64,000 bases of DNA from Malaya genurostris (lineage: Eukaryota; Arthropoda; Insecta; Diptera; Culicidae), in assembly GCF_030247185.1 (NCBI RefSeq), contig NC_080571.1:112461067-112525066 (forward strand), given 5' to 3'. Of this stretch, positions 1-12,670 are shown piece by piece. The number at the start of each line of letters is the position of its first letter. The stretch's first letter is position 1. The position numbers and the translations under genes were made by a program. The notes under the pieces are model-generated. The model made no database searches. It was given only the letters and a program-made list of their open reading frames with translations, and was not told the DNA's origin.

Positions 1-345
1 CTATACTGCAATAGAAATTACACTGGAGAGTACACAAATAATACACATGTACTTTACTAGCAAAGGGAGAACTCAAGAATAGTTGTTCACTGAATCAAAC
101 ATAATCTTTTATATTGCGATTGAAATCATATACAGGTACATCATATACTACCTGAACATGTTTTTTCTATCTGAATTATTCCATGAGGGTAGTCATTATA
201 TCTTGTCATTTTGCTCAATCTATGATACCTATAGTTGAACAAAAGCTATGATCATACGTTTGTATTTAAAACTGTAAACATATTAGTTTAAAATAATGCC
301 TTTGGAAATCTACACAGAAATAAAATAATGATATTTTTTGAAATA
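1..345. other. AT-rich interval, nothing recognised
   Basis: I see no coding frame, RNA gene or repeat structure here beyond general AT richness. Its right edge is the start of the 142-bp tandem duplication. Confidence 0.5.
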
Positions 346-632
346 GTACTGTGCAATGGTCATCAGTTGAATCGAAAATTACATTGAATACCATCATCGA
401 AGTAAAGCTAAATTGTGTAAGAACGTAGAGTGACGAAATAAACATATATTAATAACAATAACATAGTTTTAGAATATTTATCATTTGGTACTGTGCAATG
501 GTCATCAGTTGAATCGAAAATTACATTGAATACCATCATCGAAGTAAAGCTAAATTGTGTAAGAACGTAGAGTGACGAAATAAACATATATTAATAACAA
601 TAACATAGTTTTAGAATATTTATCATTTGGTA
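346..632 (+). repeat. Two-copy tandem duplication, 142-bp unit
   Basis: Copy 1 runs 346-487 and copy 2 runs 488-629, followed by the first bases of a further unit (gta). Both start with gtactgtgcaatggtcatca and end with atttatcatttg, and I see no differences between them. That near-identity suggests a recent duplication, or an assembly artefact. The unit carries no coding frame; the open frame crossing the second copy on the minus strand is short and has no family signature. Confidence 0.9.
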
Positions 633-2640
633 TTTTTGCGTTGCGAATCAAATAACAAGGTGGGAAATTGGGCGAATCAGTCTTGTAAGGGTTGATGCAT
701 AAAAATGCTATGAAACTCGTTTGCTTGTGATAAACCATCGAAGCTTTGAAGCTTTTCTGCCACTATTCGCTTACGACGAACCGGTGCTGAGATAAACCGT
801 TTTTGATTATGTTTGTAACTCTCTTATGAAACCAAGTATCGGACCGGGATCGATGCAAGTAAACAACGGAACACGACATGGCTCAGAATTATATTGCAAG
901 GGTACTTTGTGGTGTTTTCGGGTTTGTAGTTTTGTTGTACAAGTTATCAAGTATTTCCGTCTTGGTAAATATGAAATACAAAATTGTTCTTGGTACTAGT
1001 AACTGGACGTAATTCGATGGAGGATGAAACGTTCGATGTATACAGTTTTCTTCCCCACATCTTCCCATTCTTAAAAAAACTGAAAAACGCACTCACGAAT
1101 AGAAAAATCTCACCAAATAAATACCATCGTGATTTTCGCTACTACGGCGATCGACCGGCTAAGCAGAGTTGCCAATGTTCCAGATTTATCTGGTATTACC
1201 AGATTTTTCTGATTTTAGATTTTAACACTCAACACCAGGTTGTGAATTTCTCTTGATTTTAAAATATAATGAATGTGAAATTACAGTTTGCTCAGTTCTA
1301 TTTTAATAAAATCGGAATAAATATTAAAAAATGGCAAATAAGTAGAAAACATCGAAAATTAATTCCTGCAGAGACATTGCGCCACAGTATAATCACAAAT
1401 TTTCGCTCCAGTAGAGTTAAACTGTACGTCTGTGTAGGCTTTCAAATTGCTATGAACGAGATCTTTGTTTACTAACAAGTCGAAGATGAGATGTGAAGGA
1501 GCAAATGGAACTTTTTTCGTTAACATAGATTATGCCAGATTTTGCCAGACTTCAACTTCCGATAGGATCAGATTTTATTTTTTAGCATTTGGCATCTCTT
1601 CTGCAGCCAAGCAATGCTGAGCGAAAAGCTCTGGCGGAAAGCACGAACGCAGCAGGATTGCGCAAGTTACTTGTATGCGATGGGTAAACTTGCGAAGAAG
1701 AGAAATGATACGGAGAATAAAACAACTTTACAAAAACAACAACAGAGTGCAGTATATACAGTACAGTCGGAAAGTATTAGAACAAAATTTGAAATAATTG
1801 TTTTTCAGTTTACCGCCTTCAATTTGCATGATACTTTACATATATACTGTACAATAGCGATTAGGTTTCAGTGAGAAATCACCTTTTTTAAGTTTAATAA
1901 TAATTGTTTGCAAACTATAAGGTAATTCTTTTGGCTACCGTTGAGTACAATTCATTCGTGTGTAATCAATCCAAATAGTATAATGTTGTGAACACAAGGG
2001 GAGAGTCGCTTAACACAAACTGTATTGTGCCTCTAAAAAAACACGTGATTCACTGTGAGTCTAAGCGTGCACGCTGTTCCCCATGAAACAGCTACTTGTC
2101 AAAATTGAGCCCTTTGCGTGCCGCAACTGTGCAACTGTATGAAAACGAGAGTGCCAATATTGATAAATGCGCCAACGCATTGTGTTAATGTGTGATTGGA
2201 ACATTGTTCTAAGCGTCCTCCCCTTGTGTGAACAGGATTATTTATTCTCGAAAATTCATACATTGGCAATACCAAAAAATGCTTTTGCAAATTTTAACAA
2301 TCCTTGTTTTAATAAGATTGCAAGTAGAACCTTCATAATGGGCTCATTACATGGGTCAAATATACATGTTTTATACAGAGCAATTAAAAAACTGAACAGT
2401 AGAAAAAGTGGCAAAATCTGGGTCGACTTGCTGCGATTTGGATGAAAGTTTACACATGTCTTTAGTATGACAAACTAAACCAGTTTAACTCAGGGGAACA
2501 TAGGGTGACTGTATTCTTTTTTGAATATTTGTATTTTGAACTTGTTATTAAAAAGAACATTTGATGTAAATTATATTACAGTATTATGAAAAATGAAGTA
2601 AATAGCCATGAAATATAAACACTAGAATTTAAGTTTGATC
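633..2640. other. Unassigned 2-kb interval
   Basis: No credible gene was recognised. Around 1,168-1,211 and 1,530-1,560 there are repeated gccagat / ccagattt words, some in partial inverted arrangement. The short open frames on both strands lack domain signatures, and most start at non-ATG codons. Confidence 0.4.
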
Positions 2641-2649
2641 AAAGCAATT

Positions 2650-3470
2650 CAATTCGAACTGCTCTGCACTGACGAGTCTAAGACGGAACGTGAACAGAAA
2701 TAAAAACGGTTATGTACCCTAAGCACAAACATAAATTAACCCCTAAATGACTAGATTGTGATTCTACAGATCAAAACCATTTTATGTTTCTTCTAGAAGT
2801 AATCATTATCGCGATACTTGAATATGAAAGTCATAGAACTTAAATTTTTATTGAATTTATAGAATCTACATTAACAATTTTAGTTTCAAATACAAACATA
2901 AAAATGAAAATGCAATGTTGTTAATTGCTAATATAGTGACTTTCTCTGTCAATTGTAGAAAACTGTATGAACCTCAGCGCTGCTCAGAAAGTACAAGGCC
3001 AAACGAGACAAAGAGATGGTAGTCGGATAGGGCCCAATTGGGTGAGGAAACTGCATGGTCAAGCACTTCCAACAGAAGACTTCCCAGTGGGTCACGAACG
3101 CCTTTTGGCTCACAAGAAATCTAGGGTTAAGCATCGACATCGATGGTACGGCGAAATCGATACGGTCGGAAGATCATGCTGTGTGTATTATGGGACCGGA
3201 CCGATTTGATCTACTTCGACCTTCTGAAACCTGGTGAAACTGTCTACGGTATTGGCTTACAACAACAAATGAACGATTTGAGTCGAGCAATTGCGAAAAA
3301 TTGTCCAAATTATAGAGATATATAGAAAAGATTAATGTAGTCTGTCTACTTAGCGCTTTATGTTGAACTGCTAAACGAACTAAACATAAACTGTGCTGAT
3401 GAGTCAAATATGAAACTAAAAAGAAAGCATAAAAATAAATATGTGTGCTTAGTACAAAGCGGTTACTTGT
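2650..3470 (+). repeat. Related repeat pieces flanking a mariner remnant
   Basis: A piece at about 2,655-2,740 (gaactgctctgcactgacga, then ...acgtgaacagaaataaaaa and taagcac) resembles a piece at about 3,365-3,455 (gaactgctaaacgaac, ctgtgctgatgagtc, aaaataaat, gtgcttag). Both match the gcactgatgagccgaa-type segment seen in the fold-back repeats near 12.7-13.1 kb and 20.2-20.9 kb. This suggests one diverged repeat interrupted by the mariner fragment between them. The assignment rests on eye alignment of diverged sequence. Confidence 0.4.
3095..3328 (+). pseudogene. Mariner transposase fragment (central catalytic region)
   Basis: The plus-strand frame around 3,143-3,325 translates to ASTSMVRRNRYGRKIMLCVL, then WDRTDLIYFDLLKPGETV and LSRAIAKNCPNYRDI. 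This corresponds to the mariner stretch that normally reads like HASTSTAKPNIHGKKVMLC...WDQ..YYELLKP.ETI...LSRALKEKRPQY, just before the second catalytic Asp. In-frame stops precede ASTS, and the HDNA motif is missing because the homology stops at 3,325. It is therefore a decayed, truncated transposase with no intact catalytic triad. The DD34D type is inferred from the family resemblance. Confidence 0.7.
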
Positions 3471-5550
3471 AACTAAACCCTTAGATGAATTTTGTTTTGC
3501 CGGAGCATGCGACCTTCATAAGGTCTAAATCTTTGAATGTTCGAAACCGCGTTTCACATATTCCAAGTGTTAGAACTCGATCGCTATAAACTTCCACAAG
3601 TGCACGAACACTTTTTTTCTTGATTAACAATTACAAGCGGCTCATATGCTCAATACTCGGTTCGTACGCCGACATATTTGACGCACGATAAAATCTGATT
3701 GTAAGAACTATTTTAAAAAACGTCAACACAGTCTCGACTATTAATTCAACGAATTGAATGCTACCGATAATAAAAACTGGAAATAAATTAGGTGTACACC
3801 TGATACTATGATGTTTTTTTTAAAATTCCTATGACTTTTTACCTTATAAAGCTTGATGACAAGTGGTCCATACCTGAAATGATAAATAAAATACATATTA
3901 TTAAATCTGACAATACACGAAATGGAACTCTTGCTACATACAACAACTGAAGAATTAATTCAGTATGAAACTGTTAATTTTTGCTTACATAGTAAACATT
4001 CGAAAAACGTCACATACCACCCAAATTTGAGAAGGCCAAGGACGAATCGTGCACAAAGAAATAAAAATGTTCATTTGCATATTAGATAAATAAAACCCGT
4101 GTCATGAGATTACCAGATGAAATCTTTCGTTTACTTTTAACACTCCTCTCACGGCATGACAATTGGATCGACCTCCGGGGTGTGACCTATGCGTGTAGAT
4201 CCCAGATAGGAGGGAAGCATGTATGTGTACGAGTTTAGCAAGTGTGACTTATGAACGAACCAACGACTATTTCACAGCCAACCTGGCAGTCAACTAAGTA
4301 GTTCATTCAGAGAACTTTTAATCCATATATCAGTCTTTGAGCAGACGCACCGTTTTCACTTTATGTAATATGGAAAAGCTCTTCTCATTGGATGTTGTAC
4401 GTAACAATTAAACTGTATAAAACCGAACACGAAATACACAAAAAGTCACTTGCTCGTGGGAGCGGAAGTACGAATAAACGCATAAAAAGATATAATTTAC
4501 TGCATTGACGCACACCGCTTTGCATTTCCCAAACCCGTGCACAGTCACTTCCTTTATTCGCATTTCTCTCGGCATTTCGCAGTCAAGTTCAATGTTTTTT
4601 CGATACGTTGCGTAGCGCACCTGTAACGATTTCTGTCGTCAATGCAAATGTGATGTTATTTTCGTTTTTGCTGGAATTGAATTGATTGATTGCTAAACCG
4701 TCATCAAAAGGGGGAGAGTAGCTCAGGATTAACATTTTTTTGAATAGGTATATCGACAATTGGTGAAATATTGTGAATTGAAATCCTTTATGATTGAAAT
4801 TCGTAGCTTATTGTGAGATTAATCCATCCAGGTGGTGATGAGCTCACTTCGTCCGCGTTCCTTGTAGCAATTTTTTATATAAATTCGTAAGTAATGGTAT
4901 CATTTTTCAGTGATGGCATTATAAGAAAACATGAATCCACCGGCTGACACCAATCAAGCCCACACATTTTCGTACCAAATAAGTTGTTTTGGTGCTTGGT
5001 TTAAAATTTATATGATCAACTAAAGATCTTTCCAGTGGAATTAAATGTACACGTATACTAATATATGCCACATATATGAGTGACTACATGCATTTTGTAT
5101 TACATGATAATTTTACAAGACTAAATCAATTGAAGCGAGAATTGGTGGATTTCAACCTGGGTCACGTGGTGGAAGCTTTGTGTTTCCTCCGGAAAGTCTA
5201 AAATGAGTAAGATGCACCCTTCTAACAAACAAACCATCAGACAGTTTTATGCTGGTACAGTACAAATAGGCCGGCTGTTTTTACTGAAAAGCCTCATAAC
5301 CCGTTTTGTCTTTCTTAATAGCAGTAATATGAAAGCTATCTGATAATCAAATCAGAGTATGTCATTCCGCATCCACTGGTAATGCCTTGAACAGAGGCTT
5401 CACACATTCATACCTACATATTATGAGACAAATCCATCCATGAGTCCAAGTTCAATAGCTCAACAGACGCCTTTGTTCGAGTCACAGGATGAGCATTGTT
5501 TTGCATTATCTTGATTATCCGAAAAACTGATATATAATCAGTCTTTCTCA
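3470..5550. other. Unassigned 2-kb interval
   Basis: I recognise no gene, RNA or transposon here. Short open frames (for example on the minus strand at 4,408-4,620) have no family signature. A small repeated word, aatcagtctttt with agactaagaca, occurs at 5,535-5,580. Confidence 0.4.
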
Positions 5551-5625
5551 AGACTAAGACACTAATCAGTCTTTTTAGGGCTAGTCATCCAGAAAAATAT
5601 TCTTCGATCTAATCAGTATTTATTA

Positions 5626-6231
5626 TTGTTGTTGTGTTTGAATTGTGGTAAATCGCATTCGAAAGACGTCATTGATAAATTTTCATGTTCTAATCGTAAT
5701 GGAAATCATAAGTCCAATTATTTGAAATGTCCTTTCATGGACAAAATTTTAAACGCTCGTTCGCTTAAACAACAACAAGACAATTCAACGACTGGAAATC
5801 AAAAAAACGATACAAATGCCATGCCTAAATCGTCTAAGGCACTTATTTCTTCGAATGCTAAACAAAAAACAGGTACGTCTTTCAATTCGTCTTCTAACGA
5901 AAACAATTTATTATCAGGTAGATCGGCCACGTCATCTTTTTGATCTAATGACAGTTATGTTAGCGTAACAGGTAAACATATACCTACCAGTATTACTCCG
6001 ATGCCATTCGCTTCTTTTAACGAAGTCGATTTAGGTGATATAAGGGAAAATAAAATGATCTACCTACAAGATCAGACTTTTCAAATGATCATCCGAATGA
6101 ATTCGACTGCATCACTTATTGAAGCATTTCAAGTTGAGTGGCAATTTGCAAATAATATTATGATGAATTTAAAATTCAGCAATGATGATGAATATTTTAA
6201 ATTGAAACGCTCGATCTTTAAAATCGAATAA
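5626..6231 (+). pseudogene. Non-LTR retrotransposon ORF1 (Gag-like) C-terminal part
   Basis: The frame opening near 5,626 reads CLNCGKSHSKD and then FSCSNRNGNHKSNYLKCP. These are paired CCHC-type zinc knuckles typical of Jockey-superfamily ORF1 nucleic-acid-binding proteins. A Ser/Asn/Gln-rich linker follows, a TGA at 5,941, and then the same frame reopens at 6,001, ending in MNSTASLIEAFQVEWQFANN and IMMNLKFSNDD, a tail characteristic of these ORF1 proteins. ORF1 binds element RNA to form the transposition particle. The N-terminal half is absent and there is a stop, so it is dead. The next element segment begins within a few bases, as expected for the ORF1-ORF2 junction. Confidence 0.75.
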
Positions 6232-6235
6232 AGAG

Positions 6236-6435
6236 GAATTTTATAATTTTCTCAAAGTTCACAAAATTCATATTGCCATTGTGTCATTTATTGAACCAAA
6301 TGTCAAATTGAAAAGCAATCCACATTATGTGGTTCAACGATTTGACAGGTCTAATGGAATGCAGTAGCAATTTTTGTCCAACGGCACATTAAACATAGAA
6401 TTTCACCTTCTTTCCATACTAAAGTTATTGATTAA
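6236..6435 (+). pseudogene. Non-LTR ORF2 endonuclease start, truncated
   Basis: Directly after ORF1 the plus strand reads FLKVHKIHIAIVSFIEPNVK, then LKSNPHYVVQRFDRSNGMQ followed by a stop. After a frame change it reads HIKHRISPSFHTKVID. This is the beginning of an EEP-type (apurinic-like) endonuclease of Jockey-group ORF2. The catalytic centre and all of the reverse transcriptase are missing; sequence after about 6,440 no longer matches. Together with the ORF1 piece this is a fragment truncated at both ends, with at least one stop and one frameshift. Confidence 0.7.
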
Positions 6436-6439
6436 AACT

Positions 6440-6900
6440 TACATTGATTATTAAAGAAAAAAAAAAGATTTTTGAAAAGTGTTAAGCTCTACCCGGCCCT
6501 TAAAGCATTGAATTCCAGCTTATTGTATAAAATTTTCTTGATTAGGTTTCGATTTCATTATTGTGTACATGAAAATTATAGAGCGTTTTATTTTGTAACA
6601 CGCGCAAAAACCTTTCGTACACATGTTGGTGCCGAATTTAAATTTTCTGCGAGAATATCGAATTTATTTGGGATTTATTAAATTAATTGATTCTTAACAT
6701 CTTAACAGGTGTTAAATTTCACTGTTTGGTGTAACAAAATACTTGGATGTTTGCTTTGAACTCTCCGCTAACTACGAAATGCTTCCAAACTAGTAAATTA
6801 TTATTATATCGTTTTTCCGCCTTTAATCAGGTATTGACCAAATTCAACCGAATTCCAGCGAATATGCCATTGTTTTACTAAACTTCAATCGATTGCTGAA
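6440..6900. other. AT-rich interval, nothing recognised
   Basis: A short A-run near 6,455-6,466 follows the retrotransposon fragment. Beyond that I see no gene or repeat. Confidence 0.4.
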
Positions 6901-6904
6901 CAAA

Positions 6905-6960
6905 AATATTTGAGCTAGGTTTGTAGCTGTGGATCTACCTGTGAGAAATCCAATTTGAAA
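6905..6960 (-). pseudogene. Tiny reverse transcriptase fragment
   Basis: On the minus strand this segment reads FQIGFLTGRSTATNLAQ, the QxGF(x)xGRSTxTNL motif that starts the conserved palm region of Jockey/CR1-group reverse transcriptases. About 40 bp matches the 5' edge of the larger RT fragment at 7,264-8,018 (LTGRSIATNLAQ). It is the remains of a second copy or of a rearranged copy. Confidence 0.6.
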
Positions 6961-7263
6961 CTATATTACCTGGTGTTAACTTCGATTGATAAACAAATAT
7001 ACTTTGAATATCACATATAATACCATTGCTAAAATTAGCATAACTTTTAGAAATTCTGTTAAAATATCAATTTTTTCAGATTTTTTATGAATATCAAATT
7101 ATTTCACTCTACAAAGTTTATCTAGTACTGATATCAAACGATTAGTGTGCAAAATTTTATAGATGTTCATTATATTTTTATGTTGTTAAATCCCAAATAT
7201 CTCTGAAGTTCTAAAAATTTTATGAAAATATCAATTTTTAAAAGATTTTGTTGCAAATATTTA

Positions 7264-8018
7264 TTTATCAAACTACAGTTGCAGGACTGATCACACAAGG
7301 GTGAAGTACAGTGATCTAAGACAGTGCGGATCTGTGAACTCTTTTGCTATTTTGTATATAAATCCAAGATTTCGGTTAGCTTGAGCAATAATATGAGAGT
7401 AGTGGTCTCTGAAGGACAGCTGAATATCCAGTAGGACACCAAGATCTCTGACAACTGATACTCTCTCAAAACTTTCTCCGAAAATAGTGCAGCTCCAAAG
7501 AACACGCTTTTTCTTGGGTGTGAAGGTAACTACAGAACATTTGTATACACTTAGCGTTAATCGGTTACGCGTACACCAATCACAGAAAACATCGGGCTGT
7601 TTTTGCAAAACAATGCAGTCCTCTTCGGACCGAACGATGAGGAAGAGTTTTAGATCATCTGCATAAATAAGTTTACATCCTGGTGGCAGGATAAAGCAGA
7701 TATCATTAAAAAAATAAAGAAAACAGCAAAGGTCCTAGGTTGCCACCTTGAGGTACACCTGACAGGTTGTAGAAATTATCCGACTCGTTATTTCCAAGTT
7801 TGACAGACAGTGTTCTACCAACAAGATACGATCTGATCCATTCAGTGAACGTTTTGGAAGCACCCAGTTTTCGAATTTTTGCAAGTAAAATAGTGTGATC
7901 CATGCGATCGAATGCTGCTTTGAGGTTAGTATAAATCGTGTCCGCCCCATCTTCCATACTTCGAATGCAATGCGATGTAAACTGAGCTAGGTTTGTAGCT
8001 ATGGATCTGCCTGTGAGA
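7264..8018 (-). pseudogene. Non-LTR retrotransposon reverse transcriptase, partial
   Basis: Minus-strand translation runs from LTGRSIATNLAQFTSHCIRS through LKAAFDRMDHTILLAKIRKL and SGVPQGGNLGPLLFSLFF. A frameshift in a T run near 7,713 follows, then GCKLIYADDLKLFLIV, WCTRNRLTLSVYKCSVVTF, VVRDLGVLLDIQLSFRDHY and FTDPHCLRSLYF. The YADD catalytic box, the SGVPQG box and the first catalytic Asp (FDRMDH) are all visible, so this is palm plus thumb of a CR1/Jockey-group RT. It lacks the endonuclease and the N-terminal fingers, and it is frameshifted, so it cannot be active. It may belong to a different family from the I-group copy just downstream. Confidence 0.8.
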
Positions 8019-8580
8019 ATGTGACAAAAAATTTCTGTACTTTTTTGTTAATCTTGACATAGAGTGCATTAACACTTTCACTTCCAGTTACAACATAGCA
8101 AAAGTCAAAATAAATCAAAAATACCTTGTTAGAAATAATTGATTTATAAAATGTCATTTGCTTAAAATCCTAGCTATTTGACAGTGTGCAGTTTTTTTCT
8201 ATATAGCTTAAATATTTAACTGAAACATTGCAGAACACACCTAATCGAAACAACAGTTTTAAAGATGTTTAAAGAATTTCCAAGAATTATTTTTTTCGGC
8301 CTTTTTCAAAAGCAATGCTGCAAGCATTCTTTGTGAATTCTTCGTTTTAATCATAGAAAATTAGTGTTCAATAATAGCAATTCTGCCATCCGATAATGAC
8401 TAAAATTTTGATCAAATGTTGAATTCTCAAAACCCTTTCGATCTTAATTTCAGATGTTAAACATTCAACGGGTAAGCTAGTTTGGCTTTATTAAAAAAAA
8501 TGGGAACATTGATTTCAATACAAAATTCTATTTTTTGAACACAATTCTAGTTTGAGTCAGAAATATGCATTATGAGACCC

Positions 8581-9422
8581 AAAACTTAATCTTTTTTGTT
8601 TTTTCATAAATACGTTTGTTTCTTAATGCAATTTACTTAAGTTTTTCTTCGACGTAGCATCACTATTACATAGAATTCTTATCCTAATATAATTCTAATA
8701 TAGTCACAACGATTTGAATTTAATAAAACATATTCCTCTTATTTTTCAACTATCATATTATTTGAACCAAACGATTAACTGCTATAAATTATAAAATCAG
8801 CTGAAATTTTTATACATTTTGTTGATAATTTCGTAAACTATTTCGGGTCATAGAAGGGTCAATTATTAAATTGAAATTTCAATTGTCTTTATGAACTGTC
8901 ATTGGATAGTCTACCTTGGGTACGTAAAGAATCTATTAGTTCAGATCTGACATCACGATGATTAGTCACGCACAATGATTAGTCTCGGAAAGTCCAACTT
9001 GAAGGAGATGTGTATCTAACGTGTAGTGATTGGACATGCGTCTATACATAACACGAATCAAGTCCCTACTTACATCCAGCCCCCTGAACCATGCTTATAT
9101 CGATATTTTGGAATAATTGAGTGCATCCACCGACCCAGACCATCTTTATTCCAAGAAGCTTGTCAGCTGGCAAGTGTTCTTTGGCGAGACGCGCTATAGA
9201 ATTCGTTAAAAGCAATCGGTCGCTCATAAATTTCACCCTCAATAGCATCACGTTTGGCTAAAATATCGGCTCTTTCGTTGCCTGGAATGTAGCAATGAGC
9301 CGGGACCCAGACTATAGTGATTTGATAATTATTATTCAATATGTCGTTCAGGCACTATTTTGTTTTGCCCAAAAAAAAACGATTGATTCTTGCCAGTCAT
9401 GTTCGAGCTAAAACTTAATCTT
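8581..9422 (-). mobile_element. I-group non-LTR retrotransposon, 5'-truncated copy with TSD
   Basis: The element body is 8,594-9,409 and is flanked by a perfect 13-bp direct repeat AAAACTTAATCTT (8,581-8,593 and 9,410-9,422), the signature of target-primed reverse transcription. Read on the minus strand it holds the end of the RNase H domain, the ORF2 C-terminal tail, and a 3' UTR ending CGTATTTATG followed by an A-rich tail. It aligns throughout with the larger copy at 27,703-31,124. It lacks about 55 bp near the end of the ORF, relative to that copy. It shares with that copy an in-frame TGA (9,163-9,165) within the ORF2 tail. Confidence 0.85.
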
Positions 9423-12300
9423 CAACACACAATGATTAAATTCATGACAACGAAATTTGTACAACGCTTATTCGCAGAAAAGTCCAACTGATAAACTGAT
9501 AAGCTGAGCTGTTTACGCAGAATATAACGTTATGCTCCAATGAAAATCATACAGTACGAATGCGATCACTTTTCCATATTCCTATTAATAAAATGCCAAG
9601 CGTTACTGGTTTTTGGGCACCCACGGTGAATAACCGCAACGTTCGTTCGAGCACGCAGGTCAACCCTCAACATTTCTCCACACGTTACACAATTGCACCG
9701 CGGATCTCGCGAGGAAATTTTTACATTTGATGTCCCAAAAAAAGCCTGAATCACTCCATACCATGTTGTGAATTGCAATGAACTCTGGCTAAAAGGTTTG
9801 CACTTAGATGGTGTTTCTATTAAGGTACCTTTGTGTTTCGTTGCAAAATAATCCAAAATGTTCATGTTTGCGAAGCGGACAATAATTTCATTTTCAACGT
9901 GAAATCCATTAACACATCATATCTATCGATGACGTAACACCTAAAAGTCTTCTTCGGCCGATGCGGGGATGAATAGCGGTGCAAAAATGTTGCTGGGCTT
10001 CCTCTGGTACAACTACATCTCATCTCGACTCCTCGGATGGTTAAGCTAAAAGCTAAAGTGCGGTGGTAAGCGTTGTGTTGTTTCAAACCAAATTATGCGG
10101 AATTGAAGTCTTATTCGATGCATTTCGCCATACGAACAAAGCTGACCGCGTTCACTTTTTTTTATCGTGAACATAGCAACAAGGATTATACAGAATTATA
10201 CTTGTTACGAAGGAAAATTTTTGATCGCAAGCGGATGGAAATATCAATTTCATTTCGTTACGCGAGCCTCATCAAAGCCTCCAACAACTAGGACGCCAGA
10301 TGGGTTGTAGATACGCTCTTGGACGTCAAGCTGTCCGTCAGTGGCTTTTAATGCACTTGCTCGGGCGTAATACAATCTACTCTTGCTTGAGCAACATATT
10401 TTCCTGTTCCGTCCTACCGCCGTCCGGCAATCAACTTCAAATCATTTACATACTGAATGTGCATGGTAGCTGTCGTGAAAAGTTGCCCGGCTGTGTGCAC
10501 AAATGCAACCTTCATTACATAATTGTGATCTTTGAACATAATACCATCACTTGAGCACGGTTGCACGAGACAGTGAAAGGTCAGAACAATGACCAGAATG
10601 AAATTGAATCCTTATACATACGAAGTATATGAGTAGGCTTTGCTCAATCTGGATTACAATGAATTTGTTTTATTAAGGAATATGATGATCAACTAAATTT
10701 TCCGCCATCAAAACAAGCAAATAGTATGCATACTATAAAAAAACACAGAAATTTGGTCAACAAGTGCCATATAATTGCTCATTGCTTTCTCATAAAAAAA
10801 TCCGAAGGTTATGAATGTGAACAAATCCGAAGTTCCACAACAAATGTAGAGTCTTACGTTGGGTAACAAACGTTTCAGCACATGAAAAGGCTTGAGCTCT
10901 CATAAGCATCATATGAATGATGATAGTTGGTTCACTACAGAAATGATCGACAGGCATCATATTGAAGTAGGATATTGAAATCTTTTCGACAGACATCCAC
11001 TTCATCACCGTAAATTGGAAAATTCTTCGGTACAAACTCATTCACGATGTGGAAAAACAACAGCTGACCACCACGGCAAGTCTATTCATGCAGATTAATT
11101 CGAGATTAGTCGGCCTATTCAACTGCAAGATGCATTGGAGTGTGAAAAATGAAGTTATGCATGCAAAGAAATTCAATCACAGACATGACCTAGACATTAA
11201 ACTTGAACAGAGAGAGATAGAAAAAAACGTATGGGTACCGAACAATACTCCCACATTAAGACCTACTACTAAATGGAAAGGCAACCGTTTAAAATCGTAG
11301 ACTGGGTGAGAAGTGTGGCAAAAGACGCGTTAGAGTAGCAACCGACGGCGGTGGTTGATTAGCCATCAAAAATATTCGCATCAAGTCAAAATCCCATTTC
11401 GAAGCATTTGAAAAATGTTTGCTGTAGATGATGATCATTTATCTCGATGGTATTTTAAGGTATGCAAGGGAAATAACACAAGGGTGTAAACAATAAAATG
11501 GTGTTAGCGATGTGCGATTTATTCTGCAGCATGTACTGATGTGATGCATCTATTCAGTATGATGAAAAGATGAACAATGTATACAAAGCAAGTTTTCGAT
11601 ATCGAAGTTCAAATTTCGTTTTTATTATCTTTTATTGCTTATTCACGGGTCACTCAATAAATACTAAACCAACAAATTTTCCCTCCTACTCCTTACAGTA
11701 CTGAACAAAATAAGATATACGCCATATAAACATTATTTTTTTCGATTTAGATGGTGGACGATAAGTTTATTCTGCGCATAGTAGTATTTCTAAAGAATAA
11801 AAAACTTTGCTTCACGGCGTGTTACAAGACGCAAAGCAAGCTTATACAGGCAATGTTTACGGCGTTTTTTTAGTGTAGGTTTACAGAAATCATTTTTGAA
11901 CATAATGTTTGCATTCCAAGACCAAATTTGATCCCATTTCAAAAATATTTAAACATAGCATAAATTTTGCATTTGAACCCATTTTCGAAATGATCAATTT
12001 GTTTCTTGGGAGTGTATATATAAAAAAAAACTTAGTGGAATGTTCATATTAATATTTATCGGAAATAAAAGTTATAAATCTAGATCCGATAGGCATCTTC
12101 AATATGAGAACCATACATCAAATGCTAACTGTGCAATGCATCTAATGTATCAAATGCTAGTGTTCATGAAGCATAGTTATCAGTTGGCGCACATATTCAT
12201 GAACTAATGAACGGACGAAGCAGCACTCCTCGCTTTGGTTGCGCTGTGAATTTTATTGTACATAAAAAAGTGTGTGAAAAGCACAGAGGTTGAAACTATT
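9423..12300. other. Unassigned 2.9-kb interval with some CpG-richer parts
   Basis: The stretch 9,560-10,550 is less AT-rich than its surroundings and has several open frames on both strands (for example minus 9,566-9,865, plus 10,300-10,554). None shows a recognisable domain, and the starts do not form a plausible gene model. I cannot tell whether this is single-copy host DNA or an old element. Confidence 0.35.
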
Positions 12301-12310
12301 TTGTTAATAT

Positions 12311-12580
12311 TCGTTGCTCCAATTTGAAAGTCCACGAGGCATTTTGTGGTATTCCGGATCGATATACGAGGGTTTCGAGAGCTTCAAAATAAGTTTATTT
12401 TTACTGGTTACTGATTTCTTGGCTATTCTCTTGTCCAGATAACCAAACAAATTTTTCAATCGCACTCGAATTTGAGGATTGCGGAGGCCATTGGAGTATG
12501 TTTATTCGGTTTGGGTTGATGAACGCAGTCATTTTCATCGCGGTGTACATTGCATCGTTATTTTATTGAAAGATGTAGTT
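12311..12580 (-). pseudogene. Tc1-like transposase remnant (C-terminal)
   Basis: Minus-strand translation gives NNDAMYTAMKMTAFINPNRI, NILQWPPQSSNSSAIEKFVW and FEALETLVYRSGIPQNASW. This parallels the Tc1 catalytic end (QQDNDPKHTS...VLEWPSQSPDLNPIENLW...LW..IP). The SPDLNPIE box has decayed to SSNSSAIE: its conserved Asp is replaced by Asn, though the Glu is retained. Several stops interrupt the frame. It is a dead Tc1-group fragment lying next to a fold-back repeat. Confidence 0.65.
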
Positions 12581-12670
12581 GATTTCCAGACCAGTTCACA
12601 AAAGAAACATCCCCCGCCCCCTCCTTCCCTTATTTTACGCAGAGCCATTCTATGTAACCATTTGGGAATT

